From assembly GCA_005801395.1 (NCBI GenBank), contig SYDV01000172.1, forward strand, positions 1 to 6,612: 6,612 nucleotides of DNA, in the 5' to 3' direction. This document shows, one piece after another, positions 1-5,998 of the stretch. Origin of the DNA: Planctomycetia bacterium (GTDB lineage Bacteria > Planctomycetota > UBA11346). Position 1 is the first letter of the stretch. The number at the start of each line of letters is the position of its first letter. The translations under genes were made by a program, and so were the position numbers. Under the pieces are notes generated by a model that was given only the letters and a program-made list of their open reading frames with translations, did no database searches and was not told the origin of the DNA.

Positions 1-405
1 AGCTCGTAAAATGAGGCCGAATAAGCGCCATGTCCCAGGTTCGCTGGCGGCTAAGCGTACTAATTTGCGCGCCGCTTGCTCGGCAGCGGGTAAATCATTC
101 GTTAGGTAATGCCTCGCAACAGTCTGAAATATGGGCTGAATAGCGGTTAAATCGCGTGATGATGATTGTTCTTCCCTCAGCCAAATCGTACCGGCAAATA
201 ACGCCGCCGTTAGGTAAGCACCTAGTCCGATCCAACCCAGTGAAATGGTGCTCTCAGTTCCGGTCGTCACGTAGGCAATGATGAGCAACGTTAGCCCAGC
301 TATCCCAATGCAGGCCGGAATAGCTGGCAACCAACCGGAACGACGCAACAGCAAGCCGGTTCCGGGCAGAATCGTATTGAGCACCAAAGCGGGTAAGCGA
401 TTCAC
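1..405 (-). CDS. Membrane protein with TPR-like C-terminal segment (partial, runs off left edge)
   Basis: An open minus-strand frame runs from a TGA near 520 to the window edge; the first 135 codons from a GTG at 405 are taken as the visible gene. The product begins MNRLPALVLNTILPGTGLLLR, a proline/glycine-bearing hydrophobic segment. Two clear membrane spans follow, around residues 36-55 (ending LLIIAYVTTG) and 63-84 (TISLGWIGLGAYLTAALFAG). After a charged stretch comes a soluble helical part with a TPR-like pattern (NDLPAAEQAARKLVRLAASE, then PGTWRLFGLILRA), which continues out of the window. No ATG exists in this frame. GTG 405 is preferred because the hydrophobic N-terminus follows at once; TTG 444 is an alternative, and neither has a convincing Shine-Dalgarno. 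The function is unknown. The membrane and TPR reading is inferred from composition, with no family recognised. Confidence 0.6.
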   Translation of the reverse strand, partial: MNRLPALVLNTILPGTGLLLRRSGWLPAIPACIGIAGLTLLIIAYVTTGTESTISLGWIGLGAYLTAALFAGTIWLREEQSSSRDLTAIQPIFQTVARHYLTNDLPAAEQAARKLVRLAASEPGTWRLFGLILRA

Positions 406-536
406 GATGGCGTTGGACCGTATGGTGAAACCTGGCGCTGGCAACGCGAGTGCTGGAGCCGACTGAATAAGTGCGATGTGCCGAAGTTCAGCTGGCCACG
501 GGTTGCAACCTTGCTCAGGTCACCGCACCGTGCGAT
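406..536. promoter_or_regulatory. Divergent intergenic region between the membrane-protein gene and rsuA
   Basis: This stretch separates two divergently read genes and should hold both promoters, unless either gene starts further upstream (TTG 444 on minus, GTG 471 on plus). I found no convincing -35/-10 pair. Two sequence details are visible: GTGCGAT occurs at 471-477 and again at 530-536, and the second copy overlaps an 11-base dyad, CGCACCGTGCG, at 524-534, directly in front of the rsuA ATG. Any regulatory role is inference. Confidence 0.3.
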
Positions 537-1280
537 ATGCGTCAAGATGAACCGCTCGATTATTTTTTAACCCGACGAGGAGTGGGTACCTGGGCAAATG
601 TCCGTCAGCTTATTCAACAACAACAGGTGTTAGTTAATGGCATCATATGCAAACATTATCATCGTCGATTGTTGTCGACTGATGTGATAAACGTCTCAGG
701 TGTAGACATTAAAGATGATATCGATTCAGGGACACTCATTTGTTATAAAAAAGTGGGCTTTGCTTGTTCTCATGAGTTGAAAGACGCACCCTTGCTCTAC
801 GATGTCGTTCCGAGTCAGTATCAACATCCGAATTTGCAAACGGTTGGTCGACTCGATCGTGATACGACTGGATTAATATTGCTGACCATTGATGGTATTT
901 GGGCACAGTTAGTCATGGCGCCTGAAAAACGTTGTTGGAAACGATATCGTTTGGCCTTTAGTGGAAGATTATCAACTGATGCGGACGCTCGCGTTTGTAG
1001 GGGAATGATGTTGTTAGATGATTCTCGCCCGTGCTTGCCTGGGCGTTTAGAATTGTTGGGTCATGCAGTCGATGGTTTAGGTTTAGCAACCATGCACCTG
1101 TGCGAAGGGCGTCACCATCAAGTGAAACGTATGATCGCAGCATTAGGTGGTCGAGTGGAGCGGCTTCATCGAGATCGCATCGGCGGTTTAGAATTACCGA
1201 TTGATTTACAACCTGGTGAGATGCGCCCATTACGAGCGGATGAATTAGCACGCTTATTTGAAAGGCCTGAAAATGTCTAG
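537..1280 (+). CDS. rsuA: 16S rRNA pseudouridine synthase, RsuA type
   Basis: RsuA-family enzymes isomerise a uridine in rRNA to pseudouridine in the cytoplasm; E. coli RsuA acts on U516 of 16S rRNA. The 247-residue product has an N-terminal S4-like RNA-binding domain (about residues 1-58, LDYFLTRRGVGTW... VLVNG) and then the catalytic domain. The diagnostic motif VGRLDRDTTGLILLT carries the catalytic Asp at residue 107. The family C-terminal block follows: EGRHHQVKRM at 190-199, LHRDRIGGLEL, and LQPGEMRPL. Length is near E. coli RsuA (231). The usual NKPxGYVCS motif is altered to KKVGFACS. The start is ATG 537 because E. coli RsuA also begins MRLDKF directly at the S4 domain; an in-frame GTG at 471 would add 22 residues with no family counterpart. 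There is no strong Shine-Dalgarno. It stands alone on the plus strand. RluB, RluE or RluF specificity is possible but less likely, given the closeness to RsuA. Confidence 0.88.
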   Translation: MRQDEPLDYFLTRRGVGTWANVRQLIQQQQVLVNGIICKHYHRRLLSTDVINVSGVDIKDDIDSGTLICYKKVGFACSHELKDAPLLYDVVPSQYQHPNLQTVGRLDRDTTGLILLTIDGIWAQLVMAPEKRCWKRYRLAFSGRLSTDADARVCRGMMLLDDSRPCLPGRLELLGHAVDGLGLATMHLCEGRHHQVKRMIAALGGRVERLHRDRIGGLELPIDLQPGEMRPLRADELARLFERPENV

Positions 1281-1354
1281 GGAAAGAAACCCAGAGCCGC
1301 ATTCCTTCTTCGGTAGCGCATTCGTTCGCATGAGCTCGCCGTAGATATCAGGCT

Positions 1355-2365
1355 CTAATCATTTCTATTATTTCGGTCTTTTGCTTCCTTGAGCACGGCT
1401 TGCAGTAACGTTGTGTCAACTATTGTACTGGCAGAAAAATCACTTTTTAGCATTTTTGCATGACTCAATACCGAACGAGTTTCATCGATGTATTGTGGTA
1501 AACCACCACCTACCGAATTGCGCGCGACTAAGGTGGTGTTGTCGTGGATGCTGACGTTGGTCAGCATTTCTTTAATGGCATCACTGTCGTAAGGCGTTGG
1601 TTCGGCAAACGTGTGTTTGTTGACGATCGCGCAATATTCAACCCAGTTCGCAGGGTTGCGACTCCAATCAACGGCTTCAATCCAACCAGCTAAAATATTT
1701 TTTAGGTCTTCTTTAGGGATGCTGGCAATCACTTCACGCAGACCGCCAAGACCCTCCGGCATACAACCAGGGAAAGATGCGGACGTGGCCACGACAAAGC
1801 CGCCATCTTTTTCCGCCTGGAGAGAAAAAGGCTCGTAGCTAATAATGGTCGATACAGCACCAAGGATAAAGTGACCATTTAAAGCTTCAGGATCATATTC
1901 AACCACTTTAACATGATTGAGTGTCAATTTATGGCTTTGTAAATATTTGACCAACAACATGGTGACGGCCGGATCGTTATGATAGACACCGATGGTGTCT
2001 CCCGCTTTGGTCGGAGTTAATTTATTGCGAGATATAATCTTATCTCCACCGTTTGACCAGTCGAGTTCTCCGAGCACGGAGACGTCGATGCCCTTTTGTT
2101 GAATGCCGATAAAATTACCGATCATATCAATGGCTAAATCGACGCGCCTTTGCTCTAGGTTTCCTGTATCTTCCCCTAATTGCGTGACGACTTGCACATC
2201 CACTCCGCGTTTCTTCCACATACCTTTTACATCAGCGATATTAATGGGTGCCCAGGCTATCCATGGGCAGGTGCCTATTTTATAGGTGCGCTTCACGGCA
2301 TCAGCAGCTGAGACAGCGATCGAACAACAAAATGAAAGCAGAATAACCAGTACCAGAAGTCGCAT
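1355..2365 (-). CDS. Exported NMT1/NitT-TauT-type ABC solute-binding protein
   Basis: The 336-residue product begins with a signal peptide: MRLLVLVILL, a hydrophobic core, and a likely cleavage after VSA near residue 20. The Cys pair at 13-14 lacks a proper lipobox, so a soluble periplasmic protein is more likely than a lipoprotein. The mature part opens YKIGTCPWIAWAPINIAD, then GMWKKRGVDVQVV, the typical start of NMT1/SsuA/TauA-like periplasmic binding proteins. DLAIDMIGNF, LDWSNGGDKI and DTIGVYHNDP fit the same type II fold. The ligand cannot be read from sequence; relatives bind thiamine precursors, sulfonates, nitrate and other small molecules. ATG 2365 is chosen over an in-frame ATG at 2410 because it has a strong Shine-Dalgarno and leads directly into the signal peptide; the upstream one lies inside the kinase gene. 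It is second in a tight pair with the kinase gene (16-base gap). No permease or ATPase gene is in view, which suggests sensing rather than transport. Confidence 0.88.
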   Translation of the reverse strand: MRLLVLVILLSFCCSIAVSAADAVKRTYKIGTCPWIAWAPINIADVKGMWKKRGVDVQVVTQLGEDTGNLEQRRVDLAIDMIGNFIGIQQKGIDVSVLGELDWSNGGDKIISRNKLTPTKAGDTIGVYHNDPAVTMLLVKYLQSHKLTLNHVKVVEYDPEALNGHFILGAVSTIISYEPFSLQAEKDGGFVVATSASFPGCMPEGLGGLREVIASIPKEDLKNILAGWIEAVDWSRNPANWVEYCAIVNKHTFAEPTPYDSDAIKEMLTNVSIHDNTTLVARNSVGGGLPQYIDETRSVLSHAKMLKSDFSASTIVDTTLLQAVLKEAKDRNNRND

Positions 2366-2370
2366 AAGGG

Positions 2371-2376
2371 CTCCTA
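2371..2376 (-). promoter_or_regulatory. Ribosome binding site of the solute-binding protein gene
   Basis: On the minus strand the sequence TAGGAG lies 5 bases before ATG 2365 and only 5 bases after the kinase stop codon (TAG at 2384-2382). It is the best Shine-Dalgarno in the window. It decides the start of the binding-protein gene and supports translational coupling to the kinase. Confidence 0.8.
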
Positions 2377-2381
2377 AAAAG

Positions 2382-5300
2382 CTAGGGCTCTGGTGAGAGT
2401 GCCAGAGCAAGTCTTAGACCGATGCCAGACTCGGTGCTGGCGTCGCTTACATCGCGGCGCGAGTATACCGCAAAAGCTTCAGTAAGTCGATCCCGATGAC
2501 TGCCTCCGGCGGCTTGGCGTATAACCCCTGCATCTAGGACGAACTCCGCCACCGACCCGCTCATGTCCAAAATTCCATGAACCGTTCGGTCCCGTGTATA
2601 TGAACCCACCGGCAATGAGCACCAACGCTCTGAGGCGTTAACTTGTGTGGTCGCGCTGAAGGACATGTCGGAACGCATGCCCCAGGGGTACAAACGACCA
2701 TCACCACTTTGAGCAGCCATTTGCCATTCTGAGCTCGATGGTAGACGCCAGGATAGACGATCACGTTGACAACGCCAACGTACATACGCCTTTGCATCAT
2801 TGCCACTAATACAGGTGATGGGCCAAGTCGGTTCGATAGGCGTTCCCTGCGCTGTGACGGATAAATGAAATTGGCCATCCATGGTGCGTTTCCATAACGC
2901 TACACCATCTAAACGGGGAATTAATATGAGCGCACCATTCCGTTCCGCTTCGATAATGGCAGCGAGAGACGTGGGTTGATTAAGAAATTCTAACCATTCA
3001 CCACAAGTGATTTCCAATTTACTAAGGCCAAAGGCACTTAATTCTTCTAAAATTAATCCATCACTGTCATGCACAATTCCTGCAGGAATATAGGCAACAT
3101 TTTCCGGTAGCGGCGAGTGTGCCGGTAAATGAAGGATAATGCGTTCGCCTCGGCGTAAGCGAATGGCCTGGATGTCACCAAGTGTGTTGCGTACCAAATA
3201 ACGTCCGTGGTTAATCTTGAGTTCTTGACCGGCAAGCAAATCAATTGCCGTGGTATTAACGATGAGCGTGCGATCGTCACCTTCATAAAGTGCTTGCAGC
3301 GTAATGGGCGATTGGTTTTGTTTCGCTTCAACCCAACCTTGTCCGGCAAGCACGACATCGATGCGTGTATCTACAACTCCACTCGTATGATGTGAACGTA
3401 GGCGCATTTCAGCGATACGCGCTTCTGAAATTAATCCACTCGCTTCGTATTCTAGTAAGCGATCAAGATAAAAATCCGCAATTGTTGGCCGTAAAAGATC
3501 ATCGCCTGCATCCAACACGACGGCCTTGTCGAAAAACTGGGCTGCGCGCCCCTGATTTTCTGCGAGATCTCTTTTGAGGAGATCAATAATTTGGTCTAAT
3601 TTATGTAACTGTAAGCGTTGTCCGCTGGCCACATTATTACGAATCGCGTTTTCTAGCGTACGCCTTTCTTGTAGTCGTAGGTTTAATTCTTGCTCCTTGG
3701 GTTTCATCCACTCCATGGCTTTGCGAGCAGAATCAACGTAGAGTTTTACGACCTTGCGTTTGTCTGCGAGTACTTCTTCATTGAGTCGAGCTTGATTAAG
3801 CGCAGCAATTCTAGTGGTGAGTTCTTTATAGAGCGTGAGAATGGTCGCATCTTTTGGAACTAAACCAAGCGCATTCATATAAAATTCACTGGCTTCGCGT
3901 AGGTTGCCATCGTCACCAATGGCAACTTTTTCTTTCGCCTTCGCCACAAATTCATCGGCTTTTTGACGCTCTAATGTTTCGCGGTTCGCTCGTTCTAATT
4001 GCGCTATGCCATCATTGATTCGAGGGCCTTGTCGTAGCGTTTGTGGGTCAAGAGGGCGTAAGGTCAAAATACTATCGGCAATTTTCCGTGCAGTTAAAAA
4101 ATTCCGCTGTCCAAGAGCGCTTTCCAATTCTGTTTGTTTTTCTTTGACGGCCTGATCTTCTTCATACCAGATCTGAAATAAAATTCCGAAAAGCAACAGC
4201 GCAGAACAACCTGCCACCATCAATCCCACACGCACTTGGCGACGATGATGCGAGAAAACGCGTCCCAATTTCTCAAGCGTGGTTTCTTGATAGGCGCTGA
4301 TCGCACCGCCAGCGAGAAAGGTACGCAGATCATGTGCAAAATCTTCAACTAATTGATAGCGATCAGAGCGTTCGAACGCCATGGCACGATGGACAATGGC
4401 AATCAGCGCGCGTGGTAATTTTGCACCTTTGGGCCGTTGCCCCAGCTTAGTCCACATACCATGACTAACCTGATGCATGACTTTGCGTGCTTCACCGCGC
4501 ACATAGGGCGATTCACCTGCTAATATTTCGTATAAAATGACACCCAATGAATAAATGTCGCATCGCCGGTCTAAGGTATCGACTTCGCCCATGGCCTGTT
4601 CAGGTGACATATAGGCTGGTGTGCCGACTGCCGTGCCGTTGAGTGTACGATAAGCATCGGCTTCGGGAAAAGTACGCATACTGGACATGGGACGTGCCAC
4701 ATCAGGACAATTAATCACTTTCGCCAAGCCCCAATCTAACACTAATACTTCACCGAATGGACCAACCATAATATTACGTGGCTTTAGATCGCGATGCACC
4801 ACACCACGGCTATGTGCGAACGATAACGTTTCGCAGATACGTAATAAAATTTGCACCAGTTCGTAATGGTGTTCGGGAATTCCACCGCTTTTTTCTAATA
4901 ATTCAGCGAGACTTTTTCCATCAATCCGCTTCATGGTGTAGAAAACGGTGCCATCCCGCAATTCACCCAAATCGTGAATAGGGACAATGCCAGGATGTTC
5001 TAATTGTGCGGTGACTTGGGCTTCATGAATAAAGCGACTAATCTCTTCCGGATCGGTGGTGGCATAGGATAAAACTTTGCACGCCACTTCACGATGACAG
5101 TCACGATCATTAACGCGGTAAACGATGCCTTGTGAGCCTTCTCCGAGTTTTCCGACCAGCGAAAAGCGGGGGGCGTCTTCATTAATTAATGACTTCTGTT
5201 TTGATTTTAATGCAGCGCCAAATAATTCGTCGCTATCACTGCCGTGTAAACGTTTAAGTATCGAAGTGGCAATCGTGCCCGTAGAGCTTGATTCATTATC

Positions 5301-5528
5301 TTTATTTTTTCCATAGAACCCTGGCACGCCGGGCATCGATATGGTGGCATCTCTGGTCTGAATAGCCGTAGGAGCAATCGCTTTTTCTTTGCTCAGGACG
5401 CGATTGCCCAACGGGGTATTAATGTGAATGACGTCAACTTTCGCCAAGAGATTTGACGGGACGTACACGACGGCCGTTTCTTCAGAGCTGCCGTCGCTCT
5501 TGGGTAAATTATTAGGGTCTTTCGCCAT
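2382..5528 (-). CDS. Transmembrane Ser/Thr protein kinase with TPR, PEGA-like and C-terminal FGE-sulfatase-like domains
   Basis: This 1048-residue protein is a Hanks-type kinase fused to a large ectodomain. Residues 1-120 are low-complexity and Ser/Thr-rich. The kinase domain (about 122-405) is complete: Gly loop GEGSQGIVY (129-137), Lys151 in VACKVL, Glu169 in the C helix, HRDLKPRN with Asp247 and Asn252, DWG at 265-267 in place of DFG, GTPAYMSPEQ at 302-311, and Asp324 in CDIYSLG. It should therefore be active. A basic stretch (HHRRQVR) precedes one membrane span at 434-455. Residues about 457-715 are charged helices with TPR-like units (near 545-575 and 660-690). A PEGA-like beta region (about 718-803) leads to AYIPAG and an FGE-sulfatase-like domain (about 812-1043) with RLPSSSEWQMAA, YPWG, LDMSGSVAEF, GGS and GIGLRL. 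The FGE catalytic Cys pair near the C-terminus is absent, so this part is probably a binding or sensory fold. Positive-inside topology puts the kinase in the cytoplasm and the rest in the periplasm. The start at ATG 5528 has only a weak ribosome site; the nearest in-frame upstream stop is 36 bases before the ATG and no other usual start lies between. The gene is followed after 16 bases by the solute-binding protein gene. Confidence 0.93.
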   Translation of the reverse strand: MAKDPNNLPKSDGSSEETAVVYVPSNLLAKVDVIHINTPLGNRVLSKEKAIAPTAIQTRDATISMPGVPGFYGKNKDNESSSTGTIATSILKRLHGSDSDELFGAALKSKQKSLINEDAPRFSLVGKLGEGSQGIVYRVNDRDCHREVACKVLSYATTDPEEISRFIHEAQVTAQLEHPGIVPIHDLGELRDGTVFYTMKRIDGKSLAELLEKSGGIPEHHYELVQILLRICETLSFAHSRGVVHRDLKPRNIMVGPFGEVLVLDWGLAKVINCPDVARPMSSMRTFPEADAYRTLNGTAVGTPAYMSPEQAMGEVDTLDRRCDIYSLGVILYEILAGESPYVRGEARKVMHQVSHGMWTKLGQRPKGAKLPRALIAIVHRAMAFERSDRYQLVEDFAHDLRTFLAGGAISAYQETTLEKLGRVFSHHRRQVRVGLMVAGCSALLLFGILFQIWYEEDQAVKEKQTELESALGQRNFLTARKIADSILTLRPLDPQTLRQGPRINDGIAQLERANRETLERQKADEFVAKAKEKVAIGDDGNLREASEFYMNALGLVPKDATILTLYKELTTRIAALNQARLNEEVLADKRKVVKLYVDSARKAMEWMKPKEQELNLRLQERRTLENAIRNNVASGQRLQLHKLDQIIDLLKRDLAENQGRAAQFFDKAVVLDAGDDLLRPTIADFYLDRLLEYEASGLISEARIAEMRLRSHHTSGVVDTRIDVVLAGQGWVEAKQNQSPITLQALYEGDDRTLIVNTTAIDLLAGQELKINHGRYLVRNTLGDIQAIRLRRGERIILHLPAHSPLPENVAYIPAGIVHDSDGLILEELSAFGLSKLEITCGEWLEFLNQPTSLAAIIEAERNGALILIPRLDGVALWKRTMDGQFHLSVTAQGTPIEPTWPITCISGNDAKAYVRWRCQRDRLSWRLPSSSEWQMAAQSGDGRLYPWGMRSDMSFSATTQVNASERWCSLPVGSYTRDRTVHGILDMSGSVAEFVLDAGVIRQAAGGSHRDRLTEAFAVYSRRDVSDASTESGIGLRLALALSPEP

Positions 5529-5598
5529 GCCGCTTTTACTCGTTATTAGTCTCGGCGGAGGTTAGTAAGCCAAACACATCTCACCACCATTTGTCCAT

Positions 5599-5617
5599 CC
5601 ATGGTTGGTTACCATGG
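5599..5617. repeat. Perfect 7-bp inverted repeat (hairpin) in the kinase leader
   Basis: CCATGGT at 5599-5605 pairs perfectly with ACCATGG at 5611-5617 around a 5-base loop. The core CCATGG is itself a palindrome, so each arm is also a small dyad. It sits about 70-90 bases before the kinase start codon. No T-run follows on either strand, so it is not a standard intrinsic terminator. It could be an operator or an mRNA leader structure; function is inferred. Confidence 0.6.
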
Positions 5618-5642
5618 TAGGCCCAAACTAACACACTATTAT

Positions 5643-5660
5643 TTGCGATGACTTGCGATG
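5643..5660. repeat. Tandem 8-bp direct repeat, 10-bp period
   Basis: TTGCGATG occurs at 5643-5650 and again at 5653-5660, separated by two bases. The 10-base period places both copies on the same face of the helix, as in response-regulator-type operators. It lies between the stop of the 83-residue gene and the kinase gene, upstream of the hairpin in the direction of transcription. A chance repeat of this length in a short gap is possible. Confidence 0.5.
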
Positions 5661-5669
5661 GCACGCGGA

Positions 5670-5921
5670 TTAGAGCGCGGTTGTGCCGTCTGCTTCGATG
5701 GTGTCAGTACGATAACGAATAAAAATGACGTGATCCATTTCGCTACCGTGCTCATTTTCGTTGGTGATAATGTCGCGCTCCAAGGTGCGCAATTCGACTT
5801 CTTCGACCTGTTCACAGGGAATTTGTGCTAAAGTGCGGTTGGCTAAGGTTTCTAATTGTTCAAAACTGTTAGCCGCTTCTTCTAATAAAGAGATGAGGCG
5901 AATTTGAATATGGGTCGACAT
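5670..5921 (-). CDS. Hypothetical 83-residue protein
   Basis: I do not recognise this family. The frame begins ATG (MSTHIQIRLI) and ends TAA, and lies in the same direction as its neighbours, 77 bases after the RluA-family gene and 141 bases before the kinase. The predicted pattern is a strand (IQIRLISL), a helix (FEQLETLANRTLAQI), a strand (VEEVELRTLERDI) and a final strand (DHVIFIRYR), with an acidic turn between. This resembles small alpha/beta proteins of the Cse60 kind, but only loosely. The composition is strongly acidic, with no signal peptide or membrane span. There is no good Shine-Dalgarno (GGTAG six bases before the ATG is the nearest). Coding character is supported by the amphipathic pattern and sensible composition rather than by homology. 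Confidence 0.6.
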   Translation of the reverse strand: MSTHIQIRLISLLEEAANSFEQLETLANRTLAQIPCEQVEEVELRTLERDIITNENEHGSEMDHVIFIRYRTDTIEADGTTAL

Positions 5922-5945
5922 GGGTGACTACCGTATGGTCAACTC

Positions 5946-5964
5946 GCACGCTGACTAGCGGTGC
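5946..5964. repeat. Imperfect hairpin between the RluA-family gene and the 83-residue gene
   Basis: GCACGCT at 5946-5952 pairs with AGC plus GTGC at 5957-5964, with one bulged G (5960) and a GACT loop. In the minus-strand direction no T-run follows, so it is not a typical intrinsic terminator for the RluA-family gene. It could be a processing or attenuation element. Confidence 0.4.
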
Positions 5965-5998
5965 TCTTTGGACGGGTGATTAAGGACCATGACTTGGT

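Larger units (their letters stand above)
5529..5669 (-). promoter_or_regulatory. Leader/promoter region of the kinase gene
   Basis: This 141-base gap lies between the small upstream gene and the kinase gene, long enough for a separate promoter and 5' leader. I see no strong sigma-70 promoter. The best minus-strand candidate is TTGGCT followed, 19 bases on, by TAATAA, which is weak. The region carries a perfect hairpin (5599-5617) and a tandem direct repeat (5643-5660), listed separately. No long open frame is present. Confidence 0.4.

Noticed and set aside
278..466. A 62-codon plus-strand frame opposite the left-edge membrane protein
   Set aside because: The minus-strand reading gives two clean membrane spans and a longer open frame; the plus-strand product has no coherent structure.
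958..1302. A 114-codon minus-strand frame opposite the 3' half of rsuA
   Set aside because: It lies antisense to a well-supported gene with family motifs; its composition is unlike a real protein and no motif is present.
1293..1356. AGAGCC (1293-1298) and GGCTCT (1351-1356) as a bidirectional terminator between the convergent rsuA and binding-protein genes
   Set aside because: The arms are only 6 bp with a 52-base loop and no proper inner stem. T-rich stretches follow on both sides but not as clean T-runs, so the signal is too weak to annotate.
2361..2364. Lipobox in the binding protein signal peptide (Cys13/Cys14)
   Set aside because: The residues before the cysteines (LSF) do not match a standard lipobox, and a normal signal peptidase I site (VSA) follows.
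2366..2410. Upstream ATG (2410) for the solute-binding protein
   Set aside because: It would overlap the kinase gene and add residues before the signal peptide, while ATG 2365 has an excellent ribosome binding site.
5529..5615. Short upstream open frames in the kinase leader (for example an 18-codon frame starting ATGGATGGACAAATG and ending about 20 bases before the kinase ATG)
   Set aside because: They have no clear Shine-Dalgarno and no recognisable attenuator peptide, and are short enough to occur by chance.
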